Origin: CBDHHC01 sp965263345
Lineage (GTDB): Bacteria > Pseudomonadota > Alphaproteobacteria > Rhizobiales > CBDHHC01
NCBI GenBank assembly: GCA_965263345.1
Contig: CBDHHC010000004.1
Span: 310,001-374,000, forward strand
Reading direction: 5' to 3'
DNA length: 64,000 nt
Shown here: positions 54,227 to 63,457 of the stretch, one piece after another
Layout: the number at the start of each line of letters is the position of its first letter
How positions within the stretch are numbered: the first letter of the stretch is position 1
Notes under the pieces: generated by a model
What the model was told of the DNA's origin: nothing
Seen by the model: only the letters and a program-made list of their open reading frames with translations
The model's database searches: none
Program-made: the position numbers and the translations under genes

Positions 54227-55510
54227 TTATGGATTAATTAGAATTACACGGAAGTCATTGACATTTGTCTGTGTTGGCCCAAGAGTCACTAAATCCCCCA
54301 AATTTTCAAAAAAACCGCCAGAGTCATTGTTAGATAAATAGGATGCCGGGTCCATATGTTTTTCTTTTGCTTTAGTCAGAGTTTCTGGTGTTGTAATTGC
54401 ACCAGCAGGATCTGCAGCAGCTCCACTTCCGCCATCTGTGCCATCTGTATCACCTGCGAGGGCATATATCCCATCTTTTCCTTCCAACTCAATAGCTAGA
54501 GCTAAAGCATATTCCTGATTTGGTCCGCCTTTTCCTGATCCATTAATTTTGACCGTTAATTCGCCTCCACTTAACAAAGCAACCCGCTTATCCTGTTGTT
54601 TTGCCTGCAAAGCTAATTTTGCGTGATTTTTCGCAACTAATTTTGCTTCTCCTTCAATGGAATCTCCAAGTATATTAACTTGATATCCTTTATTTATTAA
54701 CTCTTTACTCACTTCATTTATTGAAATTTTTGGTGTTGCAATAAGATGATATTCGGAATTTCTAATTGTCTTATCATCTGGAAACAAACTCTCATTTGTC
54801 TGTTTTAAAAATATTTCTCGTAGCTTATCTGAAACCTCAATATTGTACGTATTCAATATAGTTTCTGCCTCTATACAAGTTGTTGGATCTCCAACTGTAG
54901 GACCAGAACCAATGCAGGCGATGTCATCATGTGGAACATCTGAGATCGCATAAGTTACCATTTTGGCTGGATAGGCCTGTGCTGCTAAGCGTCCGCCTTT
55001 GATTTCAGAGAGGTGTTTACGTACACAATTTATTTCTTCAATAGTTGCCCCACTTCGTAATAGATTTTTTGTAATTTCCTGTTTTTCACCTATTGTAATA
55101 CCAGGGATGGGGGCTGACCAAAGAGCTGATGCACCTCCAGAGAGCAGAACTATAATTAAATCTTCCTTACCAGCATTTTGAGCTATTTTAATTGCCTGCC
55201 GGGCTGCGATGATACTGTTTTCGTCAGGTATTGGATGTCCTGCTTCAATTATTGGAATGTATTTGGTTGGTAATTTGTAACCGTGCCTTGTAACACCCAT
55301 CCCACTTAACAGGTTTTGTATTCCTAAATCTTCATAATGCTTCTCTAAGGCCTGTATCATTGCTGAGCACGCTTTACCTGCTCCTAAGATAATTGTATTT
55401 TGGTTATAGTTTTGTTGAGATAAATGTTTAGGAAGACAGTAGCTTGGATGAGCTGCTTGAATTGCAATCTTAAAAAAATTTATTAATTCTTCTTTTTTAA
55501 CATCAGACAT
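54227..55510 (-). CDS. Glycerate 2-kinase (GckA/TtuD, MOFRL family)
   Basis: 427 residues. N-terminal DUF4147 (NTIILGAGKACSAMIQALE, VLLSGGASALWSAP, CVRKHLSEIKGGRLA, CIGSGPTVGDPT) and C-terminal MOFRL domain (VALLSGGELTVKINGSGKGGPN, AGDTDGTDGGSGAAADP). Older annotations call this hydroxypyruvate reductase; the established activity is ATP-dependent phosphorylation of glycerate to 2-phosphoglycerate, which enters glycolysis just above the Pyk step encoded nearby. Confidence 0.94.
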   Translation of the reverse strand: MSDVKKEELINFFKIAIQAAHPSYCLPKHLSQQNYNQNTIILGAGKACSAMIQALEKHYEDLGIQNLLSGMGVTRHGYKLPTKYIPIIEAGHPIPDENSIIAARQAIKIAQNAGKEDLIIVLLSGGASALWSAPIPGITIGEKQEITKNLLRSGATIEEINCVRKHLSEIKGGRLAAQAYPAKMVTYAISDVPHDDIACIGSGPTVGDPTTCIEAETILNTYNIEVSDKLREIFLKQTNESLFPDDKTIRNSEYHLIATPKISINEVSKELINKGYQVNILGDSIEGEAKLVAKNHAKLALQAKQQDKRVALLSGGELTVKINGSGKGGPNQEYALALAIELEGKDGIYALAGDTDGTDGGSGAAADPAGAITTPETLTKAKEKHMDPASYLSNNDSGGFFENLGDLVTLGPTQTNVNDFRVILINP

Positions 55511-55698
55511 AACTTTTGTATTTTAACACTTTTAATTTGATTTTGAAATTCTTAATTTATTTTTAACCATACCTATATGGTGACTATTCCATTGAATTGT
55601 AACTATATTTCATCACTTTGAAAAGATTTGTGAAAAATTAATTTTTCTCTACAAGTATTCTATAGAATTAAAAAATATATCTGATTATAGTCGCTAAT

Positions 55699-56535
55699 AT
55701 GGAAAATAATAAATCTAGTGGATGTGTATATTATGAAACATCCAATGAAAATCATTCGCAATCTTTTGAAGTCTTAGAAGGTCAATATGATACTGGACTC
55801 ATTGTTTTGTGTGACCATGCTTCAAATATGATTGAAACTCATTACAATAATTTGGGCATTAAGTCAGAAGATCTTGAGCGACACATTGCATATGATATTG
55901 GCGTTGCAGGTGTTGCAAGATATCTGAATCGGCAGCTAAATTTTCCAACATTAATGACAAAGTTTTCAAGGCTTGTCATTGACCCCAATCGGGGGCTTGA
56001 TGATCCTACATTAATCATGAAACTCTCTGATGGTGCAATTATTCCTGGTAATGCTTATATTACTGCCGAAGAAGCTACAAAACGCGTAAATAAATATTAT
56101 CTCCCATATCATCAAGAAATTGACAAACATATTGATCAATCGATTGCTTCTGGACATATCCCTGCGCTTTTCTCAATTCACAGTTTTACAGAAAACTGGA
56201 AAGGTGTTCCGAGACCATGGCACATCTCTGTTTTATGGGATAAGGATCCAAGATTTGTAAAGCCGTTGTTAGATGCCCTTAGGCTAGAGACAGATATTGT
56301 TGTTGGAGAAAATGTACCATATTCAGGTGAAATGGAGGGCGATACAATGTATCAACATGCCAGTAATCGTGGCTTAGCTCATGCACTTATCGAGATTCGT
56401 CAAGATCTCATATCAACAGAAGCTGGCCAGAAAGAATGGGCTGATCGTCTTGCGCGAATTCTTAGTAAACTTATGGCAGATCAAAGTTTAATAGAGTCAT
56501 TTCAAAAGATAGACTTCTCTGAGCAAGCCGCTTAA
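55699..56535 (+). CDS. N-formylglutamate amidohydrolase family protein
   Basis: 278 residues, no signal peptide. Family stretches: LIVLCDHASNMIETHYNNLG, RHIAYDIGVAGVARYLNRQL, SRLVIDPNRGLDDPTLIMK, LFSIHSFTENWKGVPRPWHISVLW and ALIEIRQDLISTEAGQKEWA. Some members complete histidine degradation (HutG-like); the narrower subgroup found in this alphaproteobacterial neighbourhood has no proven substrate. Forms an operon with the DUF1244 gene 42 nt downstream. Confidence 0.92.
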   Translation: MENNKSSGCVYYETSNENHSQSFEVLEGQYDTGLIVLCDHASNMIETHYNNLGIKSEDLERHIAYDIGVAGVARYLNRQLNFPTLMTKFSRLVIDPNRGLDDPTLIMKLSDGAIIPGNAYITAEEATKRVNKYYLPYHQEIDKHIDQSIASGHIPALFSIHSFTENWKGVPRPWHISVLWDKDPRFVKPLLDALRLETDIVVGENVPYSGEMEGDTMYQHASNRGLAHALIEIRQDLISTEAGQKEWADRLARILSKLMADQSLIESFQKIDFSEQAA

Positions 56536-56577
56536 TCTCATTATCAAACACTCTCATTTTAGTTAAGGAGACATGAG

Positions 56578-56838
56578 ATGCCCGAGATGGATATTGATGC
56601 AGATACAAGAGTTCAAATAGAAGCTGCTGTTTTTCGCAGGTTGGTTAAGCATTTACAAGAGAATACAGAGGTTCAAAATATTGATCTTATGAACCTTTCC
56701 GGCTTTTGTAGAAATTGTTTATCAAAATGGTACCAAGAAGCTGCCGAACCACATGGTCTGTCTTATGATAAAGCCTCTTCCAGGGAACTGATTTATGGAA
56801 TGCCTTATGAAGACTGGAAAGAAAAATATCAAAAATAG
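56578..56838 (+). CDS. DUF1244 protein
   Basis: 86 residues, full-length DUF1244: AVFRRLVKHLQENTEVQNIDLMN, then GFCRNCLSKWY with the conserved Cys pair and the ending YGMPYEDWKEKYQ. A ribosome binding site (AAGGAG) precedes the ATG. Conserved small cytoplasmic protein of alpha- and gammaproteobacteria with unknown function. Followed by a clear terminator. Confidence 0.94.
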   Translation: MPEMDIDADTRVQIEAAVFRRLVKHLQENTEVQNIDLMNLSGFCRNCLSKWYQEAAEPHGLSYDKASSRELIYGMPYEDWKEKYQK

Positions 56839-56842
56839 GTAT

Positions 56843-56887
56843 TAACTCATACTGTTACAGAGAAATTCCAGTATGAGTTATATTTTT
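56843..56887 (+). terminator. Rho-independent terminator after DUF1244 gene
   Basis: Perfect 12-bp stem TAACTCATACTG (56843-56854) / CAGTATGAGTTA (56869-56880), 14-nt loop, then TATTTTT. It also lies just past the 3' end of the convergent small gene. Confidence 0.9.
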
Positions 56888-56898
56888 CCACTTCACCT

Positions 56899-57138
56899 TC
56901 AAGAAATTTTGGTATTCTCGAAGATGTATTGTGCAACCCTCTCCCAAGCTCTGGCGTGAGAAACACTATTCATTGATTTATGGTCTTGCATAAATTGTCT
57001 TGCTAATGCATAGGCTTGAGCGCCATGACGCTCCATTAATATTTTCCCCATCATATCGATTTCTTTTTGAGGAATACCATTGGTACAATCTTTTACTTTT
57101 GTTTTAGCCTTAACGTCACGTAAAGAATGAACAATCAT
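56899..57138 (-). CDS. Small conserved-looking hypothetical protein
   Basis: 79 residues. Helical, cytoplasmic, with KEIDMMGKILMERHGAQAYALARQFMQDHKS and ARAWERVAQYIFENTK. It looks like the small alphaproteobacterial proteins of unknown function that carry an RHG...A..A helix, but I cannot name the family. Monocistronic, convergent with the DUF1244 gene. Confidence 0.65.
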   Translation of the reverse strand: MIVHSLRDVKAKTKVKDCTNGIPQKEIDMMGKILMERHGAQAYALARQFMQDHKSMNSVSHARAWERVAQYIFENTKIS

Positions 57139-57282
57139 GTGGAACTCTCTTTAATAACTCAATCTGACTTAACGCCTAATTTTCCTAAAATAGATCATTT
57201 GGCGATACAAATTCATGTGTTATGTAAAGAAAGCAACTTCTGGGCCAAAAATAAGTTTTGGTTATGGTAACATATATAATGT

Positions 57283-58299
57283 CTAATTTTTCTTTTTAAC
57301 TTTTCTTGGTTTTGCTTTATTTTTTCTTTTTTTTATTGCCGCTTTTTTATTTTTTTTCTTAATCTTCTTTTTATATACCCGTCTTCTCCCTGCACATGAG
57401 GTCGATGTCAGGCGATAGCGCATGTTTTTTGGGCCTCTTAAATCCGTTTTATCTTCTTTAATATTCCCAATTGCACTTTGCTTATAGAGGGCTTTCCAGT
57501 CATAGATTTTGAACCCATAATTCAGTAACTTTGTTGCCCGTACACGCCTTAAAGCAGTTGTTTTAGACCCCAATACTACTGCTACTAATCTACGGTTATT
57601 TCTTGTTGCACTGGTCACGACATTGAATCCTGATGCACACACAAAACCTGTTTTCATGCCATCTGCACCAGCATATTTTCTCAACATATCATTATGGGAG
57701 CGTAATTTCCGTTTACCAATTTTCACATAGATTTGCTTGAAAAACGCTTTGTGTTCTGGAAAGTTTTTAATGAGCGCTTGAGCTAATAACCCCATATCTC
57801 TTGCAGTTGTGACCTGACGTCCATCGGGCAACCCATTGGGATTATAAAATTTGGTCCTTGTCATCCCAAGTTTTTTTGAAGTTTCATTCATGCGTGCTGC
57901 AAAAGCATGAACATTTCCGCTAATTTTCTCAGCTATCATAACAGCTACGTCATTCGCTGATTTTACAATAAGAGCCTGTAAGCCAAGATTTAAGGAAATT
58001 TGTCTTCCTACTGGCAAACCAATTTTGCTTGGAGGTTGTTTATTCGCATATACACTGGAGGTGAGTTGATCATTAAAAGACAATCTTCCTGCTTTTATTT
58101 CTTCGAACGCAATATATGCAGTCATTAACTTTGTTAGGGAAGCAGGGTACCAGAGATCATGTTCATCTTCTGCGTATAAAATATTTCCGTTCTTGGCATC
58201 AAATAATAATGCTGGGCCAGCATGCACATATGATGTAAACAAAAAAAGTATAGAAAATACCTTCCAAAAGGCAATTACTCTTTGCACTTTCACGCTCAA
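57283..58299 (-). CDS. D-alanyl-D-alanine carboxypeptidase (PBP5/6 family)
   Basis: 338 residues. Signal peptide about 1-28 ending YVHAGP. Catalytic motifs: SLTK (Ser54, Lys57), SAN (114-116) and KTG (216-218). The PBP5-type C-terminal beta domain and amphipathic anchor are replaced by a strongly basic tail (last ~45 residues, over half Lys/Arg), which may bind the wall or an acidic membrane surface. Trims the terminal D-Ala of peptidoglycan stem peptides. Confidence 0.94.
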   Translation of the reverse strand: MSVKVQRVIAFWKVFSILFLFTSYVHAGPALLFDAKNGNILYAEDEHDLWYPASLTKLMTAYIAFEEIKAGRLSFNDQLTSSVYANKQPPSKIGLPVGRQISLNLGLQALIVKSANDVAVMIAEKISGNVHAFAARMNETSKKLGMTRTKFYNPNGLPDGRQVTTARDMGLLAQALIKNFPEHKAFFKQIYVKIGKRKLRSHNDMLRKYAGADGMKTGFVCASGFNVVTSATRNNRRLVAVVLGSKTTALRRVRATKLLNYGFKIYDWKALYKQSAIGNIKEDKTDLRGPKNMRYRLTSTSCAGRRRVYKKKIKKKNKKAAIKKRKNKAKPRKVKKKN

Positions 58300-58417
58300 T
58301 CTCCCCCGAGACTATTTTTTTCATATTTTATAGCGGCATGATCTAGGTGTTACAAGACCAGATCAATCTTTATATTGATGCCATATCTTGGAGCAAGCTG
58401 TAAAAAGCCTCAGTTCG

Positions 58418-61072
58418 TTAATTTTTTATGCCCAGTGTTTTTGTCACTATTTCATATGTATCTCTGGATAGCTTATTATGTGATGCAATATCCATCAGCA
58501 GTTTTTTTGCTTTTCTTTGACGTTTTGTCTCCAACATTCTCCAACTTTTAAATGCACCACATAGTCTTGCAGCAACCTGAGGGTTAAATTGATCAATTTC
58601 TAAAATTGTATCTCCTACAAGTTCGTAACCTGATCCATCCTCAGCATTAAAGTGAATTGGATTAGATTGTGCAAATACTGCGATTAATGAACGAACTCTA
58701 TTTGGGTTCTTTAAAGAGAATTTGGGGTGAGATTTTAAATTTAAAACACGTTCATGAGTATCTGGACATGATGATAAGGCCTGTAATGAAAACCACTTAT
58801 CTAATACCAAATGATCATCTTGAAACTCTTGATAAAAGTGTTCGAAAATTGCCTCGCGTTCTTCAGACATTGTATTGGCTAATATCGTTAGGGCTGCCAT
58901 CTTGTCTGTCATATTTTTGGCTTTCCAATAGTGATTAGCTACAAGCTGAATCTCCTCTGGTTTCTTAGCTGAAGATAGCAAAAATAGTAAAGCATTGCGA
59001 AAAGCTCTTTTACCAATATTTTTTGCGGATGGCGTGTATTTTCCCCTTAGGGCACAATTTTCATATGTCTCAAGAAGTAAAGGATGCAAATCTTTAGAGA
59101 TGTTATTTATTAGCATATTGCGCGCTTTATGAATGTGAAACGGGTTTACATTTTTACCTATCTCACGCGCAATATCTGTTTCTCCAGGGAATGTGATAAA
59201 TTCTGCGCGATATGCTTCTTCCAAGTTTTCATCAGTAATTGTTGCGCTAATTACGTTTGAAAGCCGTGCACCTTTTTTTGATCTTTTTCCTGAAGCTACC
59301 AATTTGACCAATTCTACCATTAATCTTGAGGCATACGTCTGAGTTGATTGCCACCTGTTAAATAAGTCTGTGTCATGCAAACTTAAAAACTCCAGATCAC
59401 GTTCTGTTTGGCTCATGTTGAGATGAATTGGTGCTGAGAATTCTCTGAATAATGATACTATCGGTTTTGATGATATATCAGTAAATTTGATTGACTGCTC
59501 ACGTTTGGTTAAATGCAATATCCCTTCTTTGAATGCTTGCTCATTGTCTGTATGCAACTCAAAGTCCTGGCCATCTGGAGCTAGTAGCCCTAATTTTATC
59601 GGAATGTGCTGCGGTTTTTTTGAACTTTTATCTGGGGTACTGGGGCATATTTGTTGAAACTTTAATGTCGCTTCCTTTAGCCTTTTATTATATTCCAGTT
59701 TTGCCATAACCTGAGGCGTACCTGCCTGTGAATACCAGAGCATAAACTGATCAAGACAGACTTTATTTGCCTCTGCCATTGATGAAATGAAATCTTCAAC
59801 TGTCGCAGCTTCTCCATCATGGCGTTCAAAATAGAGATCCATTCCTTTCCGAAACCCATCTTTACCAACCATAGTCATAATCATACGACACAGTTCTGCG
59901 CCTTTTTCATAAACAGTCGCTGTATAAAAATTATTGATTTCGATATACGCACTTGGCCTAACAGGATGTGCCAGTGGTCCTCCATCTTCAGGAAACTGAT
60001 GACGTCTCAACTGCCTCACATTCTGGATTCTTGATACAGTTTTCGAATGATGATCTGCGGTAAATTCCTGGTCACGAAAAACTGTTAAACCTTCTTTAAG
60101 ACAGAGTTGGAACCAGTCCCTACATGTAATTCTATTGCCCGTCCAATTATGGAAATATTCATGAGCGATCACAGCTTCTATTGCCATATAATTACTGTCC
60201 GTCGCTGTTTCAGGACTTGCGATAATCAGTTTATCGTTAAATATATTCAGCCCCTTGTTTTCCATCGCTCCCATGTTAAAGTCACTGACCGCAACAATAT
60301 TGAAAACATCAAGATCATATTCTAAGCCGAAGCGTTTTTCATCCCAGCGCATTGATCGCTTTAAGCTTTCCATTGCCCAATCACAGCGGTCTTCTTTGCC
60401 ATGCTCTACGAATATATTTAACTCAACATCTTTTTTTGACTTCGTTTTAAAACTGCTGGAAACCTTTGCTAAATCTCCCCCAACCAAGGCAAATAAATAA
60501 GCGGGCTTTGGATGTGGATCATGCCATACTGCATAATGCCAGTCTTTTTTGCGCAGTTTTCCTGTCTCGATCAAATTTCCATTTGAAAGCAAGATAGGCG
60601 CTTCTTTCTTATCTGCCTCTATGCGAGTGGTAAATACAGCTAGAACGTCTGGACGGTCCAAATAATAAGTAATACTTCGAAAGCCTTCTGCTTCACATTG
60701 GGTGCAATATGTATTATTTGATCGGTATAGCCCAGAAAGTGCTTTGTTTCGGTCTGGATTGCATGTTGTTGTAATTTCTAAGGTAAATTTCTTTTTTGGA
60801 GGCTCTAATATTGTTAATTCTTTTTTATCAATTCTATAAGCCTGCTTTTCGAGTTGCCTATTATTTAGCTTGATTCTTAATAGTTTTAAATTTTCGCCGT
60901 TTAATTTTAACGCTCTAAAAATTTTTACTTCAGGGTTAGGCCTTACATGTAACTTCGATTTAACCACAGTTTCTGTAGGATTCAGAGAGATATCCAATTT
61001 TACCTTATCTATCAGATATTCCGATGGCTGATAATTTTTAAGTTCTATCGTTTTTGGCTTATCAGTTTTCAT
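58418..61072 (-). CDS. pepN: Aminopeptidase N (M1 family)
   Basis: 884 residues, E. coli PepN-like length. Exopeptidase motif GAMEN (268-272), zinc site HEYFH (304-308) with Glu327 as third ligand in LKEGLTVF. The N-terminal domain contains the substrate-binding Gln in CTQCEAEGFRSITYYLDRPD. Removes N-terminal residues from peptides in the cytoplasm. Divergent from the iron-type ABC permease. Confidence 0.97.
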   Translation of the reverse strand: MKTDKPKTIELKNYQPSEYLIDKVKLDISLNPTETVVKSKLHVRPNPEVKIFRALKLNGENLKLLRIKLNNRQLEKQAYRIDKKELTILEPPKKKFTLEITTTCNPDRNKALSGLYRSNNTYCTQCEAEGFRSITYYLDRPDVLAVFTTRIEADKKEAPILLSNGNLIETGKLRKKDWHYAVWHDPHPKPAYLFALVGGDLAKVSSSFKTKSKKDVELNIFVEHGKEDRCDWAMESLKRSMRWDEKRFGLEYDLDVFNIVAVSDFNMGAMENKGLNIFNDKLIIASPETATDSNYMAIEAVIAHEYFHNWTGNRITCRDWFQLCLKEGLTVFRDQEFTADHHSKTVSRIQNVRQLRRHQFPEDGGPLAHPVRPSAYIEINNFYTATVYEKGAELCRMIMTMVGKDGFRKGMDLYFERHDGEAATVEDFISSMAEANKVCLDQFMLWYSQAGTPQVMAKLEYNKRLKEATLKFQQICPSTPDKSSKKPQHIPIKLGLLAPDGQDFELHTDNEQAFKEGILHLTKREQSIKFTDISSKPIVSLFREFSAPIHLNMSQTERDLEFLSLHDTDLFNRWQSTQTYASRLMVELVKLVASGKRSKKGARLSNVISATITDENLEEAYRAEFITFPGETDIAREIGKNVNPFHIHKARNMLINNISKDLHPLLLETYENCALRGKYTPSAKNIGKRAFRNALLFLLSSAKKPEEIQLVANHYWKAKNMTDKMAALTILANTMSEEREAIFEHFYQEFQDDHLVLDKWFSLQALSSCPDTHERVLNLKSHPKFSLKNPNRVRSLIAVFAQSNPIHFNAEDGSGYELVGDTILEIDQFNPQVAARLCGAFKSWRMLETKRQRKAKKLLMDIASHNKLSRDTYEIVTKTLGIKN

Positions 61073-61304
61073 TTTTTAAGAAAAGCTCCCTTAACAACCA
61101 TCTTTTATTGATATTAAATGGGTCAATATTCACTATACATTTATCATTTTTCTTTTCCTAAAGAGATACCCTTAAGAAAGTATGCAACTTTTTGGATTTT
61201 CTTAAAATTTATTATATTAACTTTCTGAGATGTTTTTTTATTGCAAACTTATTGAAAGTAAATATTAATTTAAAGTTTATATAATTTAGGAACTTAAAGT
61301 CTAA

Positions 61305-62291
61305 ATGCTTTCACTTTTATTATTTTTGATTCTTATCATTTCGTGCTTTTTTTCTCTAACAATTGGACCGGCTGATATCAGCTTCTGGGATATTCTTAAG
61401 GGCTTTCAAGCTGGGAAACATGATACTATTCCAATTATCATATGGGAAATCCGTTTGCCAAGAACATTATTGGCTCTTTCCATAGGTGCTACACTTGGAA
61501 TTTCTGGTGCAGCTTTGCAAGGCCTTGTACGCAACCCCCTTGCGTCTCCTTCATTATTAGGAGCTTCCAATTTTGCGGCTTTAGGAGCAGTTCTGGCGAT
61601 CTACTTTGCTTCGGGTGCCCAATACCCTATTGTTATCTTTGTCTGTGCAATTGGGGCATCAATCATATCGGTTTTTATATTAATGGTAATATCTGGACAA
61701 GACTCTCGGATACTTACACTTATCCTTTCTGGATTGGCTTTATCCTCCCTCGCAAGTGCTTTGACAGCCTTGGTTCTCAATCTTGCTCCAAATCCTTTTG
61801 CTATCGTTGAAATTACATTTTGGCTGTTGGGATCCTTATCAGATAGAACCTTTCAACAATTCTGGCTTGCACTCCCTTTTATGATGATTTGCTGGGTTCT
61901 GTTGTTTATGGATAAGAAGGTTCTTCTTGGCTTGACACTTGGTGAGGACACAGCAAAGACTTTGGGCTTTTCAATTTCTTATGCGAAATGGCGTATTGCA
62001 ATTGCCGTTGCTTTTGGGGTTGGAGCTGCAGTGGCTGTAAGTGGGGTTATTGGCTTTATTGGCCTTGTTGTTCCGCATCTGTTGAGACCATTTGTAAATT
62101 ACAACCCAGCCAAACTTTTGTTGCCTTCTGCTCTGGCTGGTGCTCTATTTTTAATTATCGCAGATTGTATAGTTCGACTGGTTCCAACTACCAGTGAATT
62201 AAAACTTGGTGTTGTTACATCCTTAATAGGTGTACCATTTTTTCTTATGCTGGTCTATCGTGAACGACAGGGCCGTCCTGCATTCCTATGA
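61305..62291 (+). CDS. FecCD-type ABC transporter permease
   Basis: 328 residues with about ten membrane helices. FecCD/BtuC hallmarks: EIRLPRTLLALSIGATLGISGAALQGLVRNPLASPSLLGAS, GVIGFIGLVVPHLLRPF, PSALAGALFLIIADCIVR. Imports ferric siderophores, heme or cobalamin. Upstream half of a permease-ATPase pair; no binding protein gene is inside the window. The 232-bp divergent promoter with pepN is AT-rich, without a Fur box I can defend. Confidence 0.94.
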   Translation: MLSLLLFLILIISCFFSLTIGPADISFWDILKGFQAGKHDTIPIIIWEIRLPRTLLALSIGATLGISGAALQGLVRNPLASPSLLGASNFAALGAVLAIYFASGAQYPIVIFVCAIGASIISVFILMVISGQDSRILTLILSGLALSSLASALTALVLNLAPNPFAIVEITFWLLGSLSDRTFQQFWLALPFMMICWVLLFMDKKVLLGLTLGEDTAKTLGFSISYAKWRIAIAVAFGVGAAVAVSGVIGFIGLVVPHLLRPFVNYNPAKLLLPSALAGALFLIIADCIVRLVPTTSELKLGVVTSLIGVPFFLMLVYRERQGRPAFL

Positions 62292-62332
62292 GCTATTTTG
62301 AAGTAAAAATTATTGAAAGGGCCCTATAGATA

Positions 62333-63094
62333 ATGGCATTTATTGAATTTAAAGATGTCACGGTTCGAATCAGCAATCATACAATTCTTGATAAAATTTC
62401 TTTTATATTACAAGAAGGTTTTTTTGTTAGCCTTTTAGGACCTAATGGCGCTGGCAAAACAACGCTTGTGAAAGCTCTTGCGGGGTTGCTCCCATATGAA
62501 GGATCTATTAAGATTAATGGTCTTGAAGTCCGAGACATGCCTTCAAAAGAACTTGGACAAAATTTAGCTTATATCCCTCAAGGACATGAGGTTAACTGGC
62601 CAATGCGCGTGAGGGATCTTGTTGGACTTGGACGATTGCCCCATCAATCCATACTTCGTCCTAATGGTTCAGATGATGAAATAGCTATTGACTCAGCATT
62701 AAAAATCACAAATTTATCAGACTTTACTGAACGGCGTTTTGATCAATTATCAGGCGGTGAAAAAAGCCGTGTTATGATTGCAAGATCATTGGCCAGCCAA
62801 CCTCTTCTTCTTCTTGCTGATGAACCAACAGTAGCTCTTGATCCTTATCATCAATTACAAATTTTGAGCGTTTTACATCAAAATACTCAACAGGGACTAA
62901 ATTTAATTGCAATATTACATGATATTTCACAAGCTGCCCAATTTTCTGACCAAATTTTATTGTTAGATAAAGGTAAATTAATCCATCAAGGAAAACCAGA
63001 CGAAGTATTAACGAATGAGTATTTAAAAAAAATTTATAATATTTCTTTTGCGCAACACATTGAATTAACTAAAGGTATTTGGAAAATTGACTGA
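62333..63094 (+). CDS. ABC transporter ATP-binding protein (FecE/FepC type)
   Basis: 253 residues. Walker A GPNGAGKTT (about 37-45), Q-loop LAYIPQGHEVNWPM, signature LSGGEKSRVMIARSLA, Walker B LLLLADEPT, H-loop ILHDISQA. Energises the FecCD-type permease encoded 41 bp upstream; together they form an importer for iron-siderophore, heme or vitamin B12. Confidence 0.95.
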   Translation: MAFIEFKDVTVRISNHTILDKISFILQEGFFVSLLGPNGAGKTTLVKALAGLLPYEGSIKINGLEVRDMPSKELGQNLAYIPQGHEVNWPMRVRDLVGLGRLPHQSILRPNGSDDEIAIDSALKITNLSDFTERRFDQLSGGEKSRVMIARSLASQPLLLLADEPTVALDPYHQLQILSVLHQNTQQGLNLIAILHDISQAAQFSDQILLLDKGKLIHQGKPDEVLTNEYLKKIYNISFAQHIELTKGIWKID

Positions 63095-63457
63095 TATTAA
63101 ATTCCAAGTTTAGTATTTAAAATTTTAAATCATGTATTTTGATAGATTTAATTATGTAATTTTTAATAAGATAAGAGAAATTTTCTTGATTTTCATTGTG
63201 TAGATGTTTATATGACGCAATGGGATATTTTTCTTATATTGTATAGGTCTAGTAGTTGGTTTTTTCCGTATATTATAGTCTAATGATAAATTAAACTATA
63301 TTTATTGTTAGTAGTTACATAAAACATAGTAGATTAATATCAATTATTTGTGCCGGAAAATAATATTAAATGAGATTAATGTTCTTTAACTTAAATTTAA
63401 AAAAATTATTACCTCCATTCCTAAATTTAATAACGGATTTCTGGAGGGGGAGATCCG
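63095..63457. other. AT-rich intergenic region before the TetR gene
   Basis: 363 bases, very AT-rich, no gene. It separates the ABC genes from the TetR gene and should contain the TetR promoter. I see no convincing terminator or operator. Confidence 0.4.
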
